Below, piece after piece: positions 22,889-31,735 of a stretch of 64,000 nucleotides of DNA (position 1 is the stretch's first letter; each line of letters opens with the position of its first letter). The DNA is from Aphanomyces cochlioides (taxonomy: Eukaryota; Oomycota; Saprolegniomycetes; Saprolegniales; Verrucalvaceae): positions 1,364,001 through 1,428,000 of the forward strand of contig JAHQRK010000001.1 in the NCBI GenBank assembly GCA_019828595.1. The letters are read 5' to 3'. The translations under genes and the position numbers were made by a program. Below the pieces are notes generated by a model. The model saw nothing but the letters and a program-made list of their open reading frames with translations, was not told where the DNA came from and made no database searches.

Positions 22889-23977
22889 TTATAAAGTCGC
22901 ATTGAAGAGCAAGAATTCTTGAAAGATGGGCGATGGAATGTAAGTGGTTTGATGGCTTGATAAAATCACTGCACGTTCAGCTGATGCAGTCTCGAAGTGA
23001 TGCCTATTGCGACGCGCTTCTTGGACAAAAAAGTTTGCGAGAGCTTGCGATACTAGAATTGCATTGAGACTGTGATCAATCGGCTTGACTAGCTCTCCAT
23101 CGTCGCGCTTTCCAAACTCAAATGCATTCATCTCAGGATGAAATTGAACACCGTAGAATGGGAAATATCTAGCTTCGATTGCATCAACGTATTGTCGTCC
23201 GCGACGATCCTTCGATGTTGCAAGCGCCTACATGATTTATTTTTTTGAGTTGGTAAGGATTAAACTTACTTGGAAGAAGGAATTGAGGGCTGGATATGCA
23301 GTGAAATGATCCAGCAGGATGCCATGTTTGTGAAAATGAGCAGCAACGGGTTCACTCTCCATAATGTCAAATACAGAACTAAAACCAAAGAGGCGATTCT
23401 TGCCACGGACAAATTTGATCGTTGTGCTGGAATTGACGGCTTCGACTTGATCGAGAATGGATTCATTATGAGACTCGAGTTGCAGGAGAAACTGGAAGCC
23501 CTGAGAGGTCCCCCAGATTGGAAAATGAGATCCGTTCTCGTTTATCGCCTTGGCGCGTTCATAGATGAAGACAGCTGCGTGATTGAGCTCGCTCTCACCA
23601 CCGGGAAAGAGTACGCCGTTGATTTTCCCAAGTAACTGGCCCAGTTCGTCGTCAGTTGCATTGTATGGAATGCGCACAACACGGCCGCCAGCGCTTTCAA
23701 TCCACTGGACATACGGGAATGCAATGTACTCTGCGTCTGAGAACATACTCGCTGGCTGGGACCAGATGCCAATAATTGGATTGGGGGTGTGAATCGCATG
23801 AGGCAAAGTTGTGCCTGGAGGATTCTGTCGAAGCGGGACTACATTCACCACAATACACACAATCGCGACCGAGACCACGCTCAATACTAATGCAATTCCC
23901 TTGATCCCAAAATGGCCTTCGCGCTCCAAAGATCGTCTTGGCGTCTGCGTGAGGATCGGTTCGTATTCATCGCCCAT
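22889..23977 (-). CDS. Gamma-glutamyl hydrolase-like protein, catalytic Cys replaced by Ser
   Basis: Two exons, 23977-23270 and 23227-22889, with a 42-nt intron, give 348 residues. A single hydrophobic segment (about residues 25-47) after a short polar N-terminus suggests a type II membrane anchor or signal anchor. The rest is the class I glutamine-amidotransferase-like fold of gamma-glutamyl hydrolase, which trims poly-gamma-glutamate from folates in vacuoles or outside the cell. Family landmarks: IIGIWSQP, FPYVQWIESAGGRVVRIPY, GVLFPGG, and the His-containing block GVQFHPEMNAFE. The nucleophile block, normally GTCLGF, reads GTSQGF here, with Ser (TCT) at residue 158. The enzyme may be inactive or altered. 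There are no frameshifts, so it looks maintained. Confidence 0.85.
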
Positions 23978-24113
23978 GACTGTGCTTGGCCACTTTGGTT
24001 GTTGAAGAAAATCTCAAAATTAAAAAATATATTGTGATACAATACAATAATTTATGGATACTAGGATTTGACAATAATTTCACAATACAATAATATATTG
24101 TCGACCATTCGAC
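23978..24113. promoter_or_regulatory. Upstream region of the hydrolase gene
   Basis: AT-rich, with several 'caatacaataat' repeats. It ends in the 9-bp target duplication CCATTCGAC (24105-24113) of the large inserted element, so the insertion cut the promoter side of this gene about 130 bp from its start codon. Confidence 0.4.
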
Positions 24114-24444
24114 GGACTTTTGACAAAAGTGGGGGCTATAGCTGTATTTAGAAAATTTAGACAGAAGTGGACACCTCTGACAAAAGTGGGGCTATGTGAC
24201 AGGAAGTGGGGGACCTTTTATGCATTTTCACTGGCCCCCACATTTGTCACATTAGAGAATATTCGCAAACCCACTTGGAACTTTCCAACTCGGAAAACCT
24301 CCCAATCTTGATGCGAGTTGGAAAGTTCCTGCAAAACTTATCTGCAAATCGACTGAACTTTCCAATATATGAGCTCCAGCTGGAAATACTTTTTCCGGCT
24401 CACATGCTTGTGAAATGAATGTAATCCTTACAATGTTTGTCGGC

Positions 24445-24487
24445 CATGCTTACACGAAGTGACTTGCCCACACTTCGTGTAAGCATG
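24445..24487. repeat. Perfect 17-bp inverted repeat around the accessory-gene start
   Basis: Arms 24445-24461 and 24471-24487 are exact reverse complements (CATGCTTACACGAAGTG) with a 9-nt spacer. One arm begins at a potential ATG (24446) and the other ends at the next in-frame ATG (24485). It could be a transposase or accessory-protein binding site, or an mRNA hairpin affecting start choice. Confidence 0.8.
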
Positions 24488-25321
24488 GAGAAAGAGCCAG
24501 AGGCCAGTCCTCATGTCGAGAAGAAGCCGACCATGGCGCTGATGTCGATTGCGGATGATATCCTTTTACTGAACGAAGTGATACTCACCAGACCGTCACG
24601 TCGTACTGCTGCTCGAACTGCGTGGGAGTCGATTGCAACTTCGCTCTCACGCGAAGATGGACTCACATCCAAGAAAAGTGGTCCAGCGCTTCGTAAACGA
24701 TTTGATTTTTTGGTGAAGAAGCATGCATTGAATGAGCAAGCGAGTCTCAGTAAGTCGGGCTCATCTGAAGAATTCGACGTTCGAGATCAACTACTCACGG
24801 ATATTTCCTCTCGAATGTCTGACTTTGAGCAGACAGAAGATGTCCGTTTGGACCTTGAAAATCGAAAAAAACAAGGTCTCATCAACTCTCGTGAAGTCAT
24901 ACGTCAATTGGCTATGCAATCAATGAAGCAAACCATAGATGGAGGTAATTTTGACACTATCTCCTTTAGCGATAACGATGATTCAAATGTAACTGCCGAC
25001 ACTAAAATAACCGAAAAACGAAAAAGTGTAGACAGCTTGAAAACCAACAAGAAGAAACAGAAGAGTAAACGAGAAGCGTTGGATATGTTTTTTAAAGGTG
25101 TGTCCGAGGGCGTTTCCAACTTGTCGAAGGCAGACGAAGAATTGGCTACAATCCAACGCGAGCGGTTGCTGTTTGACCGTGAACAAGCAGAACTGGCTAA
25201 AGAACAAATGAGGTTTGCCAGAGAGCAAGCTATCCTTGCCGAGAAACGCCATGAAGAATCTCTACGTATTATGATTGCGTTGTTGAAAGAGATGGTTGAA
25301 ATGAGAAAGTCAGATAAATAA
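24485..25321 (+). CDS. SANT/Myb-like accessory protein of the nested transposon
   Basis: 278 residues from ATG 24485, or 291 if ATG 24446 is used. The N-terminal 90 residues have the tryptophan-poor SANT/Myb-like pattern seen in transposon accessory proteins (AWESIATSL...RKRFDFLVKKH). A charged linker with a basic nuclear-type patch (KKKQKSKR) follows. The C-terminal 60 residues form a coiled coil (repeated ER/EQA heptads). Such proteins guide the transposase to the ends or into the nucleus (family knowledge). The frame is intact, although the partner transposase carries a stop. Confidence 0.7.
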   Translation: MEKEPEASPHVEKKPTMALMSIADDILLLNEVILTRPSRRTAARTAWESIATSLSREDGLTSKKSGPALRKRFDFLVKKHALNEQASLSKSGSSEEFDVRDQLLTDISSRMSDFEQTEDVRLDLENRKKQGLINSREVIRQLAMQSMKQTIDGGNFDTISFSDNDDSNVTADTKITEKRKSVDSLKTNKKKQKSKREALDMFFKGVSEGVSNLSKADEELATIQRERLLFDREQAELAKEQMRFAREQAILAEKRHEESLRIMIALLKEMVEMRKSDK

Positions 25322-25384
25322 ACAATCTATGACAAGCTCATGTAGATATGTATTTTGTCAATGTTAAATATGTGTAGACTCAGT

Positions 25385-26524
25385 TCACTTTTCACTATCT
25401 CTAACACTTAGATATGTTGCTAGTGGTGGTGGGTTGCAGTTGAAATACATGGAGATTTGATTTCCCATCGGTTGTAAACAAGTATGGCAATTGGTAAGTA
25501 CAACGCAGACAATCCTCAGCTGCCCAATTGGTAGTTGGCGTACTTTTTGTTTCTTGCTCCAGTCCATAAATGACGACAGCCCCTTAATTATATGGAAGCT
25601 CCATTCGACAGCTTCTCGTACAGCACTCATTGACTTGTTAAACTTGTCTTCGGGAGAACCCAGTGCAGAATTTGAAAATGGACAACAAAGATATGGTCTA
25701 CAACCGTAGGCTAAATCACCATACAATACGTAACCATGAAACTCAGGGGTAAGAGGTAACGTATCCAAAAGACGGCTCATTGATAGTATGGTTGAGTCGT
25801 GTCTGCGACCTTCTACTGGTCAGTACATAGAGATAATCAAGCCATCGGGAGCTGTAACCGCTTGCCAATTCAAGCAGTGCCGTCTGGGGTGGCCATTATA
25901 GCAAGCTCTTTGCAAGTTTTCAAAAGCATTATTGTCAGCTCGAGGACTTGGACGGCTAATATAGTGTCGTGTACCGTCGATAAATCCCAAACAAGTTGTA
26001 ATTGGAGCACCAGCTTCATGTATAACTTGCCCATATAGCTTGTAGCGAAGCAATAGTATGTCTTTGTTGAGATAAACTACTGCAGAATACTTGTCAAACA
26101 GATGGGCAACAACAGTCTTAATAATGCGGGAAGCAGCACCTGTTGAACGGCCAAATTCGTTTGCTATGTGATAGATTCGGCATGGCTCAGCAAGTCGACG
26201 GCATGTCATCGCCAATGCTTCAATATTGGGGACTTGGTCCCTCCAGGGTGTCGTGATATTTGCTGGAATTTCCATTAGATGACACAACGTCAGCAGTTGC
26301 TGTATTGTAAACCTATACAGGAACCGCGACGTTGCGTCATCCATAGAGATCGAAAAAGCATTGTTGTGATTGATGACTGGGTGAGCTAGCCGCAATCGTA
26401 GATAGTTGTTGTCGATGAGGTACTGAAGTGTTCTGAGGAATTGTCGAAAACTTGTCCTTGACTTGAACAGACGCACCAAAAGCACTTGGACTTCCTTGTC
26501 TGACAGCCGAGGGATTGTCACCAC
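25385..26524 (-). pseudogene. DDE_4-type transposase with one nonsense codon
   Basis: The minus-strand frame 26524 to 25385 is continuous except for a TGA at 25822-25820, which falls where the conserved Gly-x-x-x-Gly-x-x-His-Asp box is expected (the frame reads PVEGRRHD directly after the stop). DDE residues can be placed: Asp in 'CLGFIDGT', Asp in 'YGDLAYG', Glu in 'AVEWSFHIIKG'. No in-frame ATG is found at the N-terminal end of the open frame, so the true start is unknown. One base change separates this from an open gene, so the insertion is fairly young. Confidence 0.75.
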
Positions 26525-26690
26525 CTTGATGCTAAACTTGAAATGTCAAACATCCGGTTGAGTTGCGAAAATCTGTATTTTACTGAACTTTCCAACTCAA
26601 ACTTGGCGTCTGAGTTGGCAAGTTCAGTGTAAAATACTGGAAATTTGACGTTTGCGAATACCCTCTATTGTCATTGGTTGGTCTCCTGAA

Positions 26691-27005
26691 ATGGAAAGAT
26701 TACGACTCGTATGCACCAAGTGTCGCTCGGATTTCTCTTGCTCGCGCAATTTGAAAGCGCATCAGCAGAGACGAATCTGCAAAGAAACTCGTAATCACAA
26801 GTTACGAGAAAAACGCCTGGATGCTGCCAAGGCGGCTCTTAAAAAACGAGATGTTGAGCGCAAGCGCCAAAGCTATGTGCACAAACTAGAACGATGTGAT
26901 ATTTGCGCCGGCATCGCAAGAAAATGGGTGAATTCTACCAATTGCGAGCACAAGTTGCATGCCAAATGCTACGACACTCTTATACACTCTTATAGCCGAC
27001 TATAA
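26691..27005 (+). CDS. Small zinc-finger protein of the outer element
   Basis: 104 residues from ATG 26691. An earlier in-frame ATG at 26652 lies inside the end of the nested transposon and is not original. The N-terminus has a C2H2-like finger (CTKCRSDFSCSRNLKAHQQ) and a basic helix follows. The C-terminus has a RING-like Cys/His cluster (CDICAG ... CEHKLHAKC). The stop codon TAA at 27003-27005 is itself the target duplication of the Harbinger element that follows. It is the only ORF attributable to the outer element, and may be a captured host fragment or a remnant of the element's own protein. Confidence 0.55.
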   Translation: MERLRLVCTKCRSDFSCSRNLKAHQQRRICKETRNHKLREKRLDAAKAALKKRDVERKRQSYVHKLERCDICAGIARKWVNSTNCEHKLHAKCYDTLIHSYSRL

Positions 27006-27234
27006 GGACCAGTTCCAAGTAAAACAAGTATTTGATACAGCCAATCAGAATTCGTTCCGTCTAATAAAATTTTTGATTTCAGTTTATGAGATGGCTGACC
27101 TCATAAAATGTGACTGGCGTCTCATACTTCGAGAGTGTTGACATTGTCTTCATCTTACAATGAAAGATTCCACCCAATCATACGTGATCCAGCAATCCGT
27201 CCTTCGTCACCACGCTCCACTCCTTTTCCAGACC

Positions 27235-28377
27235 ATGGAACGCGCAACAATCCTCTATGCCGTTGTGCTCGCCGCCGCTTCCGTTGTCGCTTTAGATGGC
27301 CGATCGATGGCCAAACACCGAGAGAATGTTTATGCGTTTCGAAGCGATAAGTGGAGCCGAGTCAAAGCTAGCTCTCGTTCTGAAGGTTGGTTCCATCGCA
27401 ACCTACGTTGCTGTCGCGCAACCTACGAAACAATCGTCCAACGTGTTGCCAGCATGTGGTGCAGTGCCCACGAAGCTCTCCATCACAATACTTTCTTCGG
27501 AATTGATGATTGAGTCGCCATGACGCTGCATTATTTGACCCATGCCGACGGCTATGACCAAACTGCCGAGATATTTGGGACGAGTAAGACTCGTGCCTAT
27601 TCATACGTGTGCGAGGTGGTTCAAGTCATCAACATTTGCTTTCTCACCAGTACCGTCCGTTTGCCCAACAACCCTGCCGAATGGGAAGCAGTTCGTCGTG
27701 GTTTCGAGATGAAGGCAGGTTTTCCAAATTGTTATGGTGCACTTGATGGGAGTTTGATCCCGATCAAGAGGTTTGCAGACTTTGACGGATGGTACTGTCG
27801 AAAAGGCTTCCCTGCCTTCAATATGCAAGCGGTTGTTGACGCAAAGTTGCGCTTTCGATCTTATTCTTTAAGGTCTGGCTCCCAGAACGACAAAGCCCTC
27901 TTCAACAACACTCGATTTGGACGAATTTGCCATCTAGTCATTCCTCTTGGTGGATGTTTTGTCGGCGACGCAGGCTACAAGCTATATGAACACGTCATGA
28001 CGCCATATCCCATTGTATCCAATATGCCCTGTACTGAGTCTCACTACAACCACATCCACAGCAAGACTCGGATGACAGTGGAGCAATGCTTTGGGTTGTG
28101 GAAAAACACATTTCGAATCCACCAAACAGTGTTCCTTCATGACACACCAGAGCAAATGGCTGCTCTAATTACTTGCACGCTGGTACTGCACAATTGGTTT
28201 ATCGATCTTGATGTTCACAACATTCATGACGACGACACCCCCATGAATGAAAATTGGACGCACATTGGAGGCGACGAAATTTATCCGAACGAGTTAAACT
28301 TAATTGATGGCGCGCAAGCTGAAGCAACACGTAACAAGATAAGGGACTACTTGTTCATGAATGTAGATACAGACTAA
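27235..28377 (+). pseudogene. Harbinger transposase, copy A, one nonsense codon
   Basis: The frame runs from ATG 27235 to TAA 28377 except for a TGA at 27511-27513. Copy B has Arg at that position within 'FGINERVAITLHYLTH', so this is a point nonsense mutation. DDE residues are visible: Asp in 'YGALDGS', Asp in 'VGDAGYK', Glu in 'VEQCFGLWKNTFR'. The C-terminal stretch 'LVLHNWFID' is typical of Harbinger transposases. Upstream ATG 27160 is also in frame but has no counterpart in copy B. Confidence 0.85.
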
Positions 28378-29309
28378 GGCATTCTAGCCTGCATAAATTC
28401 GATTTTTTCGCGTTCAAATCATTGGCTTTGTCTTGACTCTTCTTCGACTCGGTCAAAAGATTCGAAATGTTCTCTAATTGCTTGTTTGTTTCAGACATGA
28501 CACGAACGATCGAATCATCCGTTGAATTGTTCGAGACCGAGATAGTGGCTGAGTCGACTAATGCTTTCGCCAATGAGTCGCCAAGGGAGACTAAACCTGC
28601 AGCAACATCTTGTTTTTTCGTCGTAAAAGCTCCTCGTGACTTTCTTTGTCGACCGATTTCCTCATCGACCTCACGAATTCGCTTGTCCCCTCGTGTTTGC
28701 TTTCGTTGTTCTGCTGTTTCATCCGTATCATGGTCAAAGCTGGTGGTTTCATCAATGTCAGGGGATTGAAGCATTGTTTCTTCACCATACTCAATATCCC
28801 CCAGGACTTTTTATTGCCAAGATGCTGGACAAGAATATCCCAATACTCGGGGGTTTCGATGGGATGCTCCGTGGAGTCTCCTGTGGCCTCTTGAGCTGAC
28901 CGTATTCTCGTGTATTCACGCCTCAAATTGTTTATTTTGTTCTTGAGAGATAAACTTTCCACCTGCATCGCATGTTAGAGCTATCTTCATCTAGACTTAC
29001 AGATTGTTGAGTTGCAATGTTAAATCTCAACGTCAATTTCTCCCACAATATTGCCCTTTGTGCGTTGCTCGTCGACTTTCGAAACGCATCACCAAGAAAG
29101 CCATATCGTATTTCCAGCAATGCGGCAACCATCTGCGATGTGTAGGTTACACTGGACTTGGACTCTACAGAAGGTGCGCCAACAATCAATCCTGCCGTTG
29201 ACATGCAAGCCGTGCCTCTTGCCAAACTGTGCAGTTGTGTCTGCATTTCTTCGAGCTTCGCTTGTAGTTCCTTCTTTGTCGGTGGTTTGTCCTTGCCCGT
29301 TGTGCTCAT
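28355..29309 (-). pseudogene. Harbinger SANT-like accessory gene, copy A, frameshifted
   Basis: Exon one runs from ATG 29309 to 29001, then a 38-nt intron (28963-29000), then exon two. In exon two the frame changes within a run of five G at about 28799-28803: similarity to copy B continues in another frame from that point to 28355. The simplest explanation is loss of one G. The C-terminal part carries the conserved 'VSLGDSLAKALV' and 'SETNKQLENI' motifs shared with copy B. Confidence 0.75.
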
Positions 29310-29646
29310 CGCAGTTTCGAATGCTGAAAGGGAATGCCATCCATCGTATCCACCAATCAAAAGACAAACTTGCAACTGGTGATAAAATTACATGAAACTT
29401 ACTTGGAACTGATTGTGGCAAAAATTCACCGTTTACTTGGAACTGGCCCTAAGCAGCGCCATCCAATCTATGGGCGTCGTGATGACAGGCAAGTTTGATG
29501 AAATTCAAATTTCATACTAATTTTTCAAAACTTTGCGCAACCACACTATTAACACTATTTTATGTATATGTCCCCCACACTTGGAAGATTCCTGATAAGA
29601 GGATCAAAAGCCCCACTTTTGTCAGACGTGTCCCACTTCTGTCTAA

Positions 29647-30083
29647 CGGGCTTTCGAAAGGCCCATAATTTTATACAGTAACATAGTCAAGAATATCCTC
29701 CCCATGTTTTATCTCAAGAAAGATAGAGGTTGAAAAATATTAAAATACAAGAGTATTATCTCATCTGGTTGCAATGTGGTCTGTAATTCCGTCGAGGTTT
29801 TCATGACGAAAATGTACCTAAAGACGGAGTATACCGAGCTTGACTGAGTGCCCTCCGAAGAATGCATTTTATACAAATTATAGAGGTTATAATTTGTCAC
29901 AGTTATATTTAATCAGAAATTTGGATCTAATATCGTTAATCACAAGATATTAGTTTTTGTGTAAATTGAAGTACACAGATGGATTCTGCATTGAAAGTTG
30001 AACCTGCCTATATAATTTCAAGACCAAACGCTCATTGGTTGATGAAATATGACAAAAAGCCCCCTCGATGGTCTCGACCACTG
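29647..30083. mobile_element. 437-bp insertion flanked by TAA, no terminal inverted repeats
   Basis: It interrupts the right inverted region of the outer element. Deleting 29647-30083 with one TAA restores an uninterrupted match to the left region (GAAAATTTAGACAGAAGTGG), so both insertion points are certain to the base. TAA lies at 29644-29646 and 30084-30086. The left end is nearly palindromic (GGGCTTTCGAAAGGCCC) and the right end contains GGTCTCGACC. The two ends do not match each other. No ORF of note. Possibly a decayed Harbinger MITE, or another non-autonomous type. Confidence 0.7.
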
Positions 30084-30130
30084 TAAATTTTCCCAAAAGC
30101 CCCCACTTTTGTCAAAAGTCCCCATTCGAC

Positions 30131-31008
30131 GTTGTGTTGCGGTGTATTATGCACTTTCTCAGATGATCTCAATCCAGCCCCTCTATCAATATATTGTTAA
30201 TAATTTATTGCAATCTCAAGGTAAAATCCATCAAGTAGATGCTCCGCGGAACCTCTCTGTGGGCATCCCAGTGCTATGTGTTTCACTATCGATATAGTCA
30301 ACATAAGCGTTCATGTTGATGGTCAAAGGTCTCGTCGAAGATGTTGGCGGGATCCTTGAAGAAGCTATCCAAGGCACCTGCAGATATCTTCAACATGCGG
30401 GAAAAGCTCGAATCTGTGACCCGGCTGGCAATTTAAATCGCTTTTGTCTGCTTCGCATACATCTTCAAGGTATTACTCATCTCAAGGTTGAAAATATTTG
30501 CAAAGTCCCTTTCCAAGTCCACATTGTACAGTGTACAATATATCCAAACACCGTTTCGTGTGCAAACCTTCTCTTCGCCTGTCTGCCGAATCGACCACGT
30601 CTTCATAGGATTCCAATAAGTTGAGAGAGCTGGATCAAAAAATAAAAACACGGAGCGCACCCGTCGTCGTCCTCTGTCGTCGTCCGTCGTCGTAGACTAG
30701 AAATGAGTGATTCAAACATGAACTTATCCATTCCTTTCGCATCGTATCCATGCATATCCACGCGGTGTGTCTTGCAGATTGTGCTTGTGGCCACGAAAAA
30801 AAATTCCAGCCTCGCTGCCACATCGAATCTGCACAACGGACTGGACTGTTCGGTTGAATCGTCCATGTTGGAGCCAATCACAGCCGTCCAATATGGAGTT
30901 CGGTCGTTGACCCACCCGAATGGAGCGATTTGATTGGTGCATACGCCAGAGTTGACCAAGTTGAATCGAGTTTCTGGTCATTTGGGCATTGTGGAATTGC
31001 GACACAGC
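30131..31008. other. Intergenic region between transposon stack and PH gene
   Basis: No confident gene. A short 'cgtcgt' simple repeat occurs at about 30660-30690. An open frame (30703-30933) begins with ATG and could be an upstream exon or leader of the PH gene, but I see no clean splice join. A reversed CCAAT box (gattggt) lies at about 30932. Confidence 0.4.
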
Positions 31009-31515
31009 ATGGCATTTGGAGCGGGCGGAAGCATCGAAGGCTATCTCATCAAGATCGACGAGGAATACGGCGCGATTGTCTACTGCATCTTGGAAGAAGG
31101 CAAGCTGCAATACTACAATGGCAAAGGCGGCGTCATGCTCGGCGAACTCCAATTGACGGGCAATCGAGTCAATGCGAGCTTGATCCGAAACGATGTCACG
31201 TCGTTGCCCAATCGCTTTGTCGTGACGAGCAAGAAACGATCGGAAGCGAAGAAAGAAGCATTGAGCAAAGTGTTTCCACCAGAGCTCGAGCAAGACCAAC
31301 GACTCCTCTTTGCAGCCTCAACACCGGAAACACAAGAAGAGTGGGCGACCGCAGTCTTGAATTGGAACAAACATTGCTGGGACGACGCGACGTCAGTCTT
31401 TAGCCACAAGGATGAATCACAAGCGTTGCGGCAGTTGCTACAGACGTACCATGTCAAGGAAAAGCCCCGCAAGATCAATCAGCCAGGCAGCGGCCATGCA
31501 GTGCCTGTGCTGTAG
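31009..31515 (+). CDS. PH-domain protein
   Basis: 168 residues from ATG 31009 to TAG. From residue 7 a pleckstrin-homology fold can be followed: EGYLIKIDEEYG, a strand ending in YCILEEGKLQYY, basic loops, and a C-terminal helix with the invariant Trp in 'TQEEWATAVLNW'. PH domains bind phosphoinositides or protein partners at membranes. A short polar tail follows. The open frame extends upstream without ATG, so an unrecognised 5' exon is possible. Confidence 0.75.
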   Translation: MAFGAGGSIEGYLIKIDEEYGAIVYCILEEGKLQYYNGKGGVMLGELQLTGNRVNASLIRNDVTSLPNRFVVTSKKRSEAKKEALSKVFPPELEQDQRLLFAASTPETQEEWATAVLNWNKHCWDDATSVFSHKDESQALRQLLQTYHVKEKPRKINQPGSGHAVPVL

Positions 31516-31735
31516 CGGGCGTCACGCTCACATTTCTTTAGTTTGGAAGTCTTATTTTATATCGTCGGCGCAATCCTCATGTTACTTGCATGGTTGCGCA
31601 ACCCTTCCATGGGCGGACACGATTGTCACATGCACATGACGAAGGATTGAAACATCATTCATGTCAAACGCAAGAGGATGCTTCAATTAGTTCGGACCGA
31701 CGGCATACACATCTACACACTGGCCATGGAATTGT
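31516..31735. other. Short convergent intergenic region
   Basis: 220 bp between the stop codons of the PH-domain gene and the proline-rich gene. No feature recognised beyond presumed 3' ends. Confidence 0.4.

Larger units (their letters stand above)
24255..26665. mobile_element. Nested DDE transposon with TA flanks (Harbinger/ISL2EU-like)
   Basis: Inverted ends begin GAG, two variable bases, then TATTCGCAAAC; TA lies directly outside both ends (24253-24254 and 26666-26667). It carries two convergent genes: a SANT/Myb-like accessory gene forward and a DDE_4-type transposase on the minus strand. That two-gene layout is typical of the Harbinger/ISL2EU superfamily. Additional inverted matches lie inside the ends ('aactttccaactc' left, 'gagttggaaagttca' right). 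It sits inside the outer element just after the left terminal region. Confidence 0.7.
27006..29449. mobile_element. PIF/Harbinger element, copy A, 2.44 kb, inactive
   Basis: Ends are GGACCAGTTCCAAGTA and TACTTGGAACTGGCCC, inverted repeats matching at 15 of 16 positions. TAA duplications lie at 27003-27005 and 29450-29452. It contains a DDE transposase (forward) and a SANT-like accessory gene (reverse), both broken. The same ends and gene pair occur in copy B at 60394-62876, but in the opposite orientation. Confidence 0.9.
24114..30121. mobile_element. Outer DNA transposon (MULE-like) with 9-bp target duplication, hosting three nested insertions
   Basis: The ends are a perfect 24-bp inverted repeat beginning GGACTTTTGACAAAAG. 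The 9-bp sequence CCATTCGAC flanks the element directly at 24105-24113 and 30122-30130. The inverted similarity continues inward for about 100 bp (repeated GACAGAAGTGG and GACAAAAGTGGGG units). On the right side it is cut by the 437-bp insertion at 29647-30083. Removing the three nested insertions (24255-26665, 27006-29449, 29647-30083) leaves an element of about 700 bp with one small zinc-finger ORF and no transposase. A 9-bp duplication fits Mutator-like elements best; the assignment is not certain. Confidence 0.8.

Noticed and set aside
30313..30624. 103-residue open frame as a gene
   Set aside because: No motif and no splice context; it sits between a transposon and a promoter and is probably chance.
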